From: Symbiodinium natans | Taxonomy: Eukaryota; Sar; Dinophyceae; Suessiales; Symbiodiniaceae | Assembly: GCA_905221605.1 (NCBI GenBank) | Contig: CAJNDS010001569.1 | Coordinates: 599,451 to 663,450 of the forward strand | Length of the DNA: 64,000 nucleotides | Direction of reading: 5' to 3' | Shown: one piece after another, positions 23,023-33,185 of the stretch | How the letters are laid out: each line of letters starts with the position of its first letter | How positions within the stretch are numbered: the first letter of the stretch is position 1 | Program-made: the position numbers and the translations under genes | Notes under the pieces: generated by a model | Databases searched by the model: none | What the model saw: the letters and a program-made list of their open reading frames with translations, nothing else | What the model was told of the DNA's origin: nothing

Positions 23023-23633
23023 GCCACTGCCCCAATTCCTTACCCCTGTACAGTAAGTCCCAAGACCTACTCCGAACCCTCCCTGAGCCCAAGCCCCGAA
23101 AACCCTCCCAACCCCTAAACCCTAAACCCTAAGCCCCCAAACCCCTAAACTCCGCAACCGAAAGCCCCAAATCCCAAAAGAACGCCCAGGGCTCCTCCTC
23201 CGAGACTCCGAAGACTCCTTCGACACCTGCGTGTCCGGCTGGCCTGGGGTCCTGGACTTCTAGGGTTGATAAATTTGGGGGTTCAGGGTTTGGGGTTCAG
23301 GGTTTGGGGTTTAGGGTTTAGGGTTTGGGGTTTAGGATTTAGGGTTTAGGGTTCAGGGTTTAGAGTTTAAGGTTAGCGTTTAGGGTTTAGGGTTTGGGGA
23401 TGTTTGGGGTTTAGGGGTTTGGTTTAGGGTTTCAGGGTTCCAGGGGGTTGGTTTTTGGAAGTTTGGCGGTTGGGCGGTTTGGTATCATGTTTTCTGACCC
23501 TGGCTCCGTTTCCTCCCCCCCCGCTTCCTCCTCCCACCCTCCGCGGTGCAGGTTTGCAGACGCAATGCATGTATGCTTGATGGCACATTCCACTAGCATT
23601 TGTCTTACGCTTTTTGTTCTTGCCGCAATTTAG

Positions 23634-23757
23634 CAATTTGCTGATTTGGACCAAGCAGCGGAGCTCATTTGTCTTGAAAGTAGTGCCAACAAGTGGTGCA
23701 AAGACTTGCACAATGTCTCAACCGCTGCTGCAACCGATCCTCTCGGTGCACAATGTT
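23634..23757 (+). CDS. Candidate exon, unidentified gene
   Basis: Open frame reading FADLDQAAELICLESSANKW and then CKDLHNVSTAAATDPLGA in repeat-free DNA. Boundaries are not resolved. It is possibly part of the same gene as the exons at 24.07-24.40 kb. Confidence 0.4.
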
Positions 23758-24071
23758 GGTGAAACATTTCTTCTCAATGTCTGGTGCAGCGTTCGCGTAG
23801 GGAGAAATCTCAGAAGCCCAAGCTGTAAGCCTCAAACCCCAAGCCTCGAACTCGTTGCTTGTGGGAAATGTTCTCTCGCTGCTTTGGTTCAAGTCGGGTG
23901 TCGGTCGGAATGCGAGGAGCCTCAGTGTAGACGAATCCAAAGCTTTGGCATTACAATTTATAGGGGTTGGGACTTCGGAAGCCCCACCCACTTGCCCAAT
24001 TAAGCAGATCATTCTTGAGGGCTGTGTGTTTCAGCCCAGCACCAGGATTTTGGGAAAAGGTCCAGGTGCCA

Positions 24072-24403
24072 GGGAAATGGGACATCAAGTAGCGGCGGCT
24101 CGGGCTTCCCCACGAGGTCTGGACTCGCGAACGCGCCGGTGTACGCGGATTGTGCTCGGCTGCTCACTGACGTGGCTTTCGAGGCGAGATCCGTGCTCAA
24201 TAATGAGAGTAAGAGCCTCCGGCCCTGGAGCTTAGACCCTGGCTTGCCCTCCTACAGTGACAGGCCTACACCGCAACATGATTTCTAGTATTATAGAGCA
24301 ACAGAAACAAGCACAATATCACGCGATGTCAGAAAAGGACACTGCGTTTCTTTTGAGCGCTGTCGTAAGATGCGGCCTTGCAGGGATGGAAGTGCAGTTC
24401 AGG
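24072..24403 (+). CDS. Two candidate exons with a 55-bp GT-AG intron, unidentified gene
   Basis: Exon 1 runs from about 24072 to 24208 (includes SGLANAPVYADCARLLTDVA) and has a GTAAGA donor. Exon 2, 24264-24403, follows GACAG|G (includes MISSIIEQQKQAQYHAMSEK) and ends before GTGTTG. The phase is kept across the junction (phase 1, making AGC). The long open helical stretch makes this one of the best unassigned pieces. The product is not recognised. Confidence 0.5.
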
Positions 24404-24483
24404 GTGTTGGGGGCCCCTGAGTTGAGGCTTTTATGGGAACTGCTAGGTATGATTCAGGGTTGAGGCTTAGAGGTCTGCTCTAG

Positions 24484-24560
24484 TGTAAGAGTTCTTGGGT
24501 ACTAGTATAGGCCTCACGGTTCGGTGTAAGAGTTCTTGGGTACTAGTAGGCCTCACGGTT
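24484..24560. repeat. About 38-bp tandem duplication
   Basis: The unit TGTAAGAGTTCTTGGGTACT followed by AGTAGGCCTCACGGTTCG occurs twice head to tail. The first copy has two extra bases (TA). Confidence 0.9.
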
Positions 24561-24939
24561 CGACTATGGTTTCGTACCCTGTTTCTAGTCACATGTAGAG
24601 CCAACCATGAACCTCCAAGCAAGTCGTTTGGTGCGGGTGAAACGGCGAAACCTACAAACCCCAAACCCTACGAACCCTGCAAGCCCGTTAAGCCCCGTAA
24701 ATCCTACAAAGCTCTAAGCTCGAAAAACCTTATAAAGCCCCGCCCATAAACCCTTTAAACCCCTAAACAGCCTATAAATACCTATAAACCCTATAAAAAC
24801 TCTCTAAGCCCTCTAAATCCCTGCAACCCCATAACCCTGCAAACCCTATTCTTATAAAGCCCCTATAAACCCCAGAAACCACTCAAAACGCCCCTTAATC
24901 CCTCCATTGACTCCCCTGGTCCGAGAGTGACACTGGAAG

Positions 24940-24976
24940 GCCGTGAAGTTGCCACTGTTCTTAGCCCGTGCCTCAG
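24940..24976 (+). CDS. Candidate exon, unidentified gene
   Basis: Follows GGAAG|G and reads REVATVLSPCL before a TTTAGGG array. The product is not recognised. Confidence 0.35.
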
Positions 24977-25995
24977 GGGGTTTAGGGTTTGGGGTTTGGG
25001 GTTTGGGGTTTAGGGTTTAGGGGCTCCAACGCAACACACGTTAAGCCCGAGTTTGGTTTAGGGTTTAGTTTAGGGTTACCTTCTCTGAAACCCCAAGCCC
25101 TAAACCCTGTAGTCCTACCCTAACCCCCTAGGCCTATAAGCCCTGCTATCGGCTGCCCCCTCACGATGTGGGTTGATGGGTGAAACCTTGTGGACCACAT
25201 GAAATCTAAAAACTGGGATCATCTTACCTGGGTCCATCTTATTTGGGTCCGGTGACAACTTTATGTGAGAAGCCCAATCGGAGGTAGTATGAGGCACCAG
25301 TTTGATTCCGGATGTTTAGGCTGCGGATGTTTCGGACGATTCAGGGCTTTCCAACCCCAACCCAGCCAAGCCCCCTCCGACCCCCCTAACTCCAACCCTA
25401 AGCCCCCTCCAACCCTAAAGCCCGCACCCTGGGGCTGGAGGGCTGGAGGCCAACCCCAACCCGTCCAGCCCTCCACACCAAATGAAAGTTTTTCTTCCGG
25501 TTGTTTTAAGTTCGGCGGCCCTTTGACAACTGCCCCGGAAGTAGTATGCGGTCTCTGCTTTGTCTGTCTAAATTTCCGGGAGTAAAAAAAAGCGTCACCG
25601 CGTATGAACCACAGCCCTTTTGGGTTCATTTGGCCCCCAACGAACCAATTTCCAAGCTTGTTCCAGCGCTTGTTTGGAGGAGGTGCCAGGCAAACTGACT
25701 TTGTCCCAAGGACTTCAAGCCGTATACTTACTGGTTGATTTTAGAAGGGGTGGAGAGGTTGACTTTTGGAATTTCATGGGCTGGCTGTGGGTGCGAAAAG
25801 GCTCAGAGTTGAGAGCTTAGGATTATGGTTTTTGGTGGTTTACAAGTTTCGAGCTTAGGGCTCTCGAGCTCAGCAGCTCCAGTCCGGGGCGTTTCTGGTC
25901 GAGCTGTTGGTGTCGACCCACCCGCCCGGCCCTGGACCCGAAACCCTATCCCGACCCTAAACCTTAAACCCTAAACCCTAAATCCTAAACCAGAG

Positions 25996-26073
25996 GAAGA
26001 TATCTCCACCCTGTTCTCCACAGAGGGCCACGCCGGCGAAGCTCTCAGCCCCATTCGTCTTGCTCACTCTTGG
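25996..26073 (+). CDS. Candidate exon, unidentified gene
   Basis: Follows CAGAG|G and reads EDISTLFSTEGHAGEALSP. It lies between CCCTAAA and TTTGGGG stretches. The product is not recognised. Confidence 0.4.
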
Positions 26074-26320
26074 GGTTTGGCGTTTCGGGTTTAGGGCTTG
26101 CGGTGAGGGGCAGTCAACCCCTGAGTGCGACAACCCGGCAACATCTTTAGACTTGCGGGGCTGAGTCCGCAGGAGACATAAATCTAAACCGGGTCTGAAA
26201 CTGTCACCCTGCTAGGAGGTTCGCGAGCGGCTATAAAGAGTTCAGGACTTAGGGTTTAGGCTGTTCAGAGTCTGGGGATCAAGCAGGTAGCCAAAGCCAT
26301 ATACAGCCCAACCTCAACAG

Positions 26321-26378
26321 GATTCTGTTTGTCGACTTAGAAGGAGGTTTGTGGTGCGGCGGCACTCACAAGTGGCAC
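26321..26378 (+). CDS. Candidate exon, unidentified gene
   Basis: Follows CAACAG|G and reads ILFVDLEGGLWCGGTHKWH. It is followed by a CCCTAAA array. The product is not recognised. Confidence 0.4.
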
Positions 26379-27149
26379 CCTAAACCCTAAACCTAAACCC
26401 TAAACCCTACACCCCAAACCTAAACCCAAAGATCCCTGAACTCTAACCAAGAACTCTAACCAAAACAACCTAAACCCGGAACCCTAACCAAAACGGGAGT
26501 GATGTGCCGCGATCATGTCCTTCAAGTCCAACGGGAACCCGAAGATCGGGATCATGATGTCCTATACTCGCTTGGCCTCCGGGAGATGTTGCCTTAAACC
26601 CATGTGCTATGATTTTCGCAACGGGGTTTCAGTTCCGACACCGGCAGGATACTATAATCTCAGGAAGGCACACCATAAAGCCGCAAAGCCTATGAGATTT
26701 TGTGTATACCCTGTGTCCTGTGCATTGTTCAATTCCGAAAAACTCATGATGGCAGATGGCCATAGACACTTTCAGGCCTCGTCTGCATGGGTGAACACTG
26801 TCTATAACCTGAACACCTTGAGCTGCATCGTTTTTTTGTGTTTCTTTGGTTTGGGGGTTTAGGGTTGATGGTGCCACTTGTAGAACAACTGAAGACCCTA
26901 ATCCCACATGCCTCTTGCAGAGCAAGTCTGGACCCCAATCCCCAAACCCTGAACCCTGAACCCTAAACCCCTCATCCCAAGCCCAGGGCCAAAAGCTTTC
27001 TGGAGTTGGAGGCTTAGGGCTAAGAGGGCGTCTCGACTACTTCTTGCTTTTCTGCGGAAACCCGAAACCCTGCGTTTTCCCGATGTCTGCTCAGAAAATA
27101 AGCTGTTCGGACCCAAACCCAAAATAAACCCGAAGCCCTAAGTCTTCAC

Positions 27150-27485
27150 CTTAAACCCTAAATACCCTGAACCCTACATAACCCTAAACCCTAAAGACCC
27201 CTAAACCCTAAATACCCCAAATACCCCAAATACCTCAAATGCCCTAAATACCCCAAATACCTTACATGCCCTAAATACCCTAAATACCCGAAAAAACCCT
27301 AAACACCCTAAAAACCCTAAGAACCCTAAATACCCCTGAATGCACTGAATACCCTAAATACCCTAAATACCCTAAATACCCCCCCATACCCCTAAGTACC
27401 CCTAAAAAGCCCCTAAATACCCCTAAAAGCCCTAAATACCCTAAAATACCCTAAATACTTTTAAAAGCCCCTAAAGGCCCTAAAG
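27150..27485 (-). repeat. Variant telomere-like array, CCCTAAATAC period
   Basis: About 330 bp of CCCTAAATAC, CCCCAAATAC and CCCCTAAA units. A 10-base period dominates in place of 7, so the insertion ATAC has spread through the array. Confidence 0.8.
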
Positions 27486-27512
27486 CGCAAAGCTGGGAAG
27501 AACTAACTCCAG

Positions 27513-27563
27513 GCGTCGCTGTGCCCCCGATCCTCTTGGGGGAGCACCTGAGCATCACCACAG
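27513..27563 (+). CDS. Candidate exon, unidentified gene
   Basis: Bounded by CTCCAG|G and ACAG|GCCC (GC donor). Reads VAVPPILLGEHLSITT. The junction pattern is the same as in the recognised genes. The product is not recognised. Confidence 0.5.
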
Positions 27564-28089
27564 GCCCGTCCTGGGAACTGAGCATTGTTAGGGTTTAGGG
27601 TTTAGGGTTTAGGGCTCAGGGTTTGAGGGTTTAGGGTTTTGGACTTACCCAGGTTTTGTTGATTCAGGTTTCAGGGTTTGGGCGTGCTGACACCTAACTC
27701 GTCATTTCCCGGAAGGGACCACAGCAAGGAGGCGGAGAACCGAAAGTCCCAGTCACGGAAACGGAAAAGAGTGTGAGTGCATGGATAGCATTAGCTGCCG
27801 TAGCTAAGGTAGACATGTTTCTGCTTATATCGACGTGCCATGAAGCAATCCTTCATGCTGGGCGGGGGCGGGGGGGGGGGAGGGGGGTTCATTGATCCCT
27901 ATGCCTAAACCCACGGGCTCAGGGTTTAGGGATTGGGATGTAGGGTCTATATGCCCTAAAGGTGCAGGGTTCAGGGTTTAGGGTTTGAGGGTTATAGGGT
28001 TTCGGGTTCCGGGTTTCGGTTTTTTAGGGTTTGGCGTGTGGGGAGCGACCCGAAACCTGAGGAACCCTACCCTCAATAAACCTTATTTT

Positions 28090-28192
28090 GGTGGGATGTT
28101 CACCCCTTTTACTAACAGTCCTTAGTGGGATTATAGTACCACCCCCCTTCTATAAGTCCTATTAAGGAATGTTGGTATAAGGGGGGGAACAT
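28090..28192. repeat. Foldback element, family A copy 2
   Basis: Inverted repeat of about 100 bp. The left arm starts TGGGATGTTCACCCCTTTTA; the right arm ends TATAAGGGGGGGAACATCCC. The arms pair almost end to end with a CACCCCCC-type loop. Outer bases match copy 1 at 6557-6656. Confidence 0.8.
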
Positions 28193-28529
28193 CCCAACTT
28201 ATATACTCCAGCCGCCTGAAGCTTCAAAGAGCCAGGCAACCCTGCAGAAAAAACCGTTGTGTTGGCTTTCGGGTCTAGGCTTTCACACCTGAACCTTGAG
28301 TTCTGCATCACAAGCCTCAAAGCTAAAACCACCCCAACCCTAAAACCCTGTGCCCTATGCCCTAGCGCACGAGGCCCCTCTACCAGCTCGCGGGCAGCAC
28401 GCTTTTAGTGTGCTCGGGTCTTCAGCTACAACCCTAGTCAAGGGGCCCAAAACCGCAAAACCCTGAACCCTAAACCTAAGCCCTCTTCCTTCATGGGGCA
28501 CGCTTGCATTGAAATCCTGAATCCTCGAG

Positions 28530-28567
28530 GCGCGGCTACCGTCCTCCTGGAGCGCGTGCTTTCTGAG
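28530..28567 (+). CDS. Candidate exon, unidentified gene
   Basis: Bounded by CTCGAG|G and GAG|GC. Reads AATVLLERVLSE with whole codons to a phase 0 end. The product is not recognised. Confidence 0.45.
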
Positions 28568-28582
28568 GCCAGCCCACAGCTA

Positions 28583-28634
28583 CCCTAAACCCTAAACCCT
28601 AAACCCTAAACCCTAAACCCTAAACCCTAAACCT
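28583..28634 (-). repeat. Interstitial CCCTAAA array
   Basis: Seven perfect heptamers starting 15 bp after the candidate exon at 28530-28567. Confidence 0.95.
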
Positions 28635-28956
28635 GAAAAAAGTCCTGACGAAGCCCTTGCAAACTCTTGGATGCCCTGAAGCTCACCCAACCCCCCCCCC
28701 CCCCCCTTGAACCCCAAGCCCCCCCCCCCCCCCCCGAGCCTAAGTCCCTAAGCCCCTCAATCCCTAAGCCTCTAAGCCTTAAGCCCTAGAGATCAAATCT
28801 CTCAGGACTTCACCCCCACCGAGGAGGCACACGTTTTTTTTTTTGTTGCTGCTTTTCTTTTTTTGTTTCCGGTGGCTGTCGGTATTTTCAGTTGACATCC
28901 CCCGCCGGTAAAGCAGGGTTTGGTATTTGGGATTAGCCTCCGACGGTAAGTCGCAG

Positions 28957-29022
28957 GGACCCATAAGTAGAGAGGACGTGTGTCGCATCGGCGGGTTGGT
29001 CAACTGTGGATCGGCTGCAGAG
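28957..29022 (+). CDS. Candidate exon, unidentified gene
   Basis: Bounded by TCGCAG|G and a GTAAGA donor. The 22 whole codons read GPISREDVCRIGGLVNCGSA and then AE. Splice-site support is strong. The product is not recognised. Confidence 0.5.
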
Positions 29023-29274
29023 GTAAGACACCCCAAACCCACAAACCCCGCCTTGCGGCCCCTAAACACTAGACTTTGAGATCTGCATATGGCCATCAAG
29101 GTTTGGGGCACGTAGGATGACGAAGGTTTGGGGCACCCCAGGGCCGTAAGCATCAACGAGCTCCTCCACCCCCCCCCAAGTACAGTTACAATTATTGCAC
29201 CCCTCCCTCTGAAAGCAAGCTGGGGGGCCCTTACAGGTTTGGGCTATAGGCTACAGCCCCTTTGTTACAAAAAC

Positions 29275-29331
29275 CTAAACCCTAAACCCTAAACCCTAAA
29301 CCCTAAACCCTAAACCCTAAACCCTAAACCC
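29275..29331 (-). repeat. Interstitial CCCTAAA array
   Basis: Eight near-perfect heptamers. Confidence 0.95.
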
Positions 29332-29757
29332 TCACTATCTTGGGGCGGGTGGGTGTAATATTCGGGAGGTCGGAGTCGACTAAAGAAGAAGAGCCTTCGA
29401 CCCTCCCTCTGGAGGTTAATATGGGTTTTAGGGCTTCGGGTTACTTGTGGCCCTCGGGATAGCTACCCTCTTCGTAGCTAGTATGTGCAGGCACACATAC
29501 ATCTGTGAATGAAAGCATGCCGTTGCAGGTATTATGTGGCTAGCTGCATCTGAGATCTGCATCTGGCATTCTTTACAGGTGAAGGCCCAATCATTCAAAG
29601 CACCTCTCCCAGGCTCTTCCAGAGCTCTTGCATGAAGCCGCCCTGCCAGACAGGCACGACGTGCATATTAAACCCTAAACCATAAGCCTCGACCCAAGGT
29701 GGGGGGGGGGGTGGGGTGGGGGGTGGGGGGGGTATGTTCTGAGTATTGTGGCTGAAG

Positions 29758-29805
29758 GCGCCGTGCTTTGGCAAGTATTAAACCTCATGGACTGGATCCT
29801 GAGCG
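29758..29805 (+). CDS. Candidate exon, unidentified gene
   Basis: Follows TGAAG|G and reads AVLWQVLNLMDWILS. The donor would be GTTTAG. It lies just after a G/T homopolymer block (29700-29733). The product is not recognised. Confidence 0.4.
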
Positions 29806-30067
29806 GTTTAGACGCGGACAGGGTTTGCGGTTGAGGGTGTTCGAGCCAGGGTTTGTGGTCTTTGCGGCACGGACCCGTGTGGCAGGGGCAAGTTGGGAAA
29901 GAGCTTCAGAGCCTAAACCCTCAACCCGAAACCCTAAACCCTCACCCGATTTTGACAACTTCCAACTACCAAGCTCCACCTCAGCGCTTCCAGGGTAAGC
30001 TGCAGTGTAGGCCCCACACTTCCGGAACGCCGCGGCCACGAGCCTCCTCCCAAAGCCGGCTTGACAA

Positions 30068-30145
30068 ATTAGGGTTTAGGGTTTAGGGTTTAGGGTTTAG
30101 GGTTTAGGGTTTAGGGTTTAGGGTTTAGGGTTTAGGGTTTAGGGC
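30068..30145 (+). repeat. Long interstitial TTTAGGG array
   Basis: Eleven perfect heptamers. Confidence 0.95.
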
Positions 30146-30435
30146 AATCCCGATACCCTAAACCCAGGGCCCTCAGCGGTTTGCTTGTCGGCAGCGCGGC
30201 GCTGACGTCTCGAACGACCAGCCAAGATCCCCCGAGCCCTGCAACCAACAAATCATCATTGTCCCCCTTGGTTTTTCTGAAGTGTTTTTTTTATATACAA
30301 ACCCCAAGAGGATAATGAGCATCCCCTCATAAAGTTTTCTGATGTGTTTTGTATGCAACCCCCCGAAGGCAAGAATGAACATAGCATTGCGGATTCTTCA
30401 GGGAGTGCGGATCACAAGAGGTTTCTGGGGCTTAG

Positions 30436-30483
30436 GGTCTCGACTTGGGCGCCCAGTTCGTCGATGTGGTCTCCGGTCTTGAA
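30436..30483 (+). CDS. Candidate exon, unidentified gene
   Basis: Reads GLDLGAQFVDVVSGLE and ends GAAG|GC. The frame continues open to about 30530. The acceptor would be CTTAG|G. It is probably near the 3' end of the unidentified gene before 30.9 kb. Confidence 0.4.
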
Positions 30484-30968
30484 GGCTCCAAGCTTCCTCT
30501 CCTTGACATCATTGACACAGGGCTAAGGTCTAGAGGTCTGGCGTTTTAGGGCTTTAGAGCTTTAGGGTTTTAGGGTTGTAAGGTTGTAGGGTTGTAGGGC
30601 TTTAGGGTTTTAACCTTGAACCCCACACAACTGCGCCCAAGCTTGAAGACAACCTCAACCGTCATTGTCTCCTTCAAAACAGATCCCTGAAAGTCTGGTG
30701 GTGCTGCGGCTTGCAAAAAAGCGGCTCAAGGGGGTTTAGGGTGCTGCTGCTTCTTGGGAGACTCTCTGTCGTAGAGCGGTTCTTAACTGCAAGGCAGGCC
30801 TGGGTTGCAGATTAGGGTTTAGGGTATATAGGGTTTGGGGTTTAGGGTGCAGGGTTTAGGGGCTGCAGATGTTCTAATCATAGTGGACACTCATGCCCCT
30901 ATGCGTGAAGCCGTGGCGGCTAACTTCCGGCCAGCGCCTGGCGAATCCTCTGCATCCGCTACCGGGAA

Positions 30969-33185
30969 ATGGATGCCGGCAAACTGACCGCGGAACAGAG
31001 GGCCAGAATCCAGCTAAAGCGTGAGCAGGCTTTAGCCCGCAAAAGCGCCAGGCTTGCTGCTTCCTCCGGTGAAGGTGTCGCCAAGCTGACTGTGGAACAG
31101 AGGGCCAGGGCCCAGCGGAGTCGTGAAGTCGCTCTGGCACGCAAAGCTGCCAAGCTTGCAGCAACAAGGTTTGAAGCTTCTTGCCAGCAAAGCTCGGAGC
31201 AGCTGTCAGCGACTTCGCCTGCTGCAAACCCGGCCGCCAATATCGCCTCGACTGAGGACCAGACATCAACAGAAGCCGCACCATCAGCTCCTGCACACGT
31301 TGCCAACATGACCTTGACTAAGCATCTGACAACGTCAGAGGCGACCGTGCCAGCAGCCGCGGCAAGCCATCACAGCATTACTCTGATTAAGGATCTGACA
31401 ACGACAGGGGCAGGTGCAAGGGCATGGTCTCTGAAAGTCGAAGTTGTCCGCAAGGATCAGGAACTGAAGCCGACCAGAGATGGCGGCAAGTGGTTCTCAG
31501 CCCAGCTACGCGACAAGACTGGAGAGGTTCGCGCAGCCTTCTTTCAACAAGCAGCGCTTGAGGGCTTCGAGCAGCTAGAGCAAGGTCACGTCTTCCAGAT
31601 CTCAGGAGGGGTGGCCAAGGAAGCAGCATCCCCCAATTCCGGAGTTCAGCTCACTTTCAGCAAGCTCACGCTGCGTGCGGCTTCCTTCAGCACCGAGGAA
31701 CTTGAGGATCCGCTTGCCTGGACCTTTGTCACCTTTGGCCTTTCGGCTGCTCAACAGGCAGCCTTTTTTTCGGGGCTAAGGGGCTCCTGCTGCTTTAAGC
31801 AGGGCCCGGCAGTTAGATGGTCTCGTCATTCTTATCATCTTACTTTCTGCTGTTGCTTTACCATCGCCATTGCTTGTATCGTTTCTGCCATGCTGAGAAC
31901 ACATCAGGGAGCAACTGCGTGCGCTACTCTTGTCGGCCGTTGCTCTGCTTGGTGTTGTAATTATACTACTTGTTCATCGTTCTTATTTTGCGCGAAGACG
32001 GTGATGATGATGCTCATGTTAATGATGGTGGTGGCTGAGGGCTGTGAGGGCTGTGATGATCTTGACTTGTTTGCTCGGGCTACGAAGCCCAAACCCTGGA
32101 CAAGCCCTGACCCCTAAACCCTTAGCCTTAGACTCCTATCGCCCTACAAACCCTTACCCTTAAACTCCTAAGCCCAAGCCCCGAAGCCATAAACCCTGAG
32201 CCCTGAGCCCTGAACCTTACACTAGCCCTTAGTGACCCTTACCATAATCCCCAACGGCACCCTTATCTGCCTTTTCTGCTTCGGGGACTCAAGGTCAGAT
32301 CTTTGATGGGCAGATTGCCGAGGGCAGCTTGGTCAACGTGCGTGGCACAGTCCTCGAGGAGGAACTTCGACCGCTCACGGAAAGCAGTTGTTTCTTCTTG
32401 TTTATGGGTTTGTAGTGTTTTGGGGAGTTTTTTGGCATGTGCATAGTTTGGCGAAAGTCGTGACTTTCAAGTTCAGAGGATGTTGAGTTCTAGAGTAGTA
32501 CATGAATCAAGACTTCTGCTTTTACGCAATGAAAGGGCCTCCAACAGCAGCCTAGGAAGAGCAAGAGGTTCTGGAACTTGGCAGCCACGATGCGAAGCAC
32601 AGAAGGGCCACGTTGTTGGGCGAAGATGGCGAGACCATTCACGTCGATTTCTGGGGGGAGGCATCCGAAGCCTCGTACAAGAACGCAGATATCCTCTGCC
32701 TCCGCAACATGAAAGTCCGTGGAGGCCGCGACGACGACATCGACTACACGCTGAGCACGGTCTCTTCGACCCGGAGTCGCTCGCTAGAAAGAGGCTCCAC
32801 TTCTGCAACGGCGGAGCTGCACCGAGAACTTTGCAGGCACGCGGCGCATCTTTTGGTACTCGTACATGATTTTGGTGTTCGAGTTTATTGTGGTACATGA
32901 TATGTGTTTTTCATAGTACATTCCAGGCTCTTGTAGATTGATTGCAGGCACATGGAAGAGGCGCGGCAACAGCTCTCGGAGGAGAAGCTCCGCAAAGAGG
33001 AGCTCGCCGCAAGACGAGCCGCTAGGCAGGCGGCCAGGCTCAGGGAGAAGCGGCGCCTTGAGGACTTGCGCCTCAAAGGGAAGCTCAAGTGCAAGGCCTG
33101 CAAAAGGAAGATCATCGACTTCACTGCTACGTCCGACTGGGACACGCGAGAGTACCACAGAGCTTGCTGGCTTAGGCAAGGCTGA
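30969..33185 (+). CDS. RPA1-related single-stranded DNA-binding protein with N-terminal XPA/SMARCAL1-like repeats
   Basis: Probable nuclear ssDNA-binding protein of about 460 residues. Exons: 30969-about 31737, 32294-about 32385, 32556-32836, 32948-33185 (TGA). Residues 5-31 and 39-65 form two copies of L-T-x-E-Q-R-A-R-x..A-L-A-R-K, like the N-terminal helices of SMARCAL1 and XPA. W153 opens an OB fold resembling RPA1 DBD-A (WSLKVEVVRKDQ, WFSAQLRDKTGEVRAAFF). The next exons form a second OB fold like DBD-B (GSLVNVRGTVLEEE, then ETIHVDFWGEASEA). The C-terminus is a basic coiled coil and a C-x2-C...H-x2-C motif (KCKACKRK, EYHRACW). The start is the first ATG after an in-frame TAA at 30921. The last intron is only 111 bp, GC-AG. 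The frame beyond 31737 to 32117 is read-through into an intron. It lacks the canonical RPA1 N-terminal domain and DBD-C, so it is a paralogue and not the standard large subunit. Confidence 0.75.
32831..32951 (+). other. Short GC-AG intron flanked by a 10-bp direct repeat
   Basis: TTGCAGGCAC occurs at 32831-32840 and again at 32942-32951, spanning both exon-intron junctions (AG|GC and AG|G). The intron is 32837-32947. The frame is kept, giving ELCR then HMEEARQQL. The repeat looks like a target-site duplication of an inserted intron. Confidence 0.7.

Noticed and set aside
31738-32117. C-terminal third of the 382-codon frame from 30969
   Set aside because: After the first OB fold the frame loses similarity, becomes Cys/Val/Met-rich, and the second OB fold resumes in another exon at 32294. 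This is read-through into an intron.
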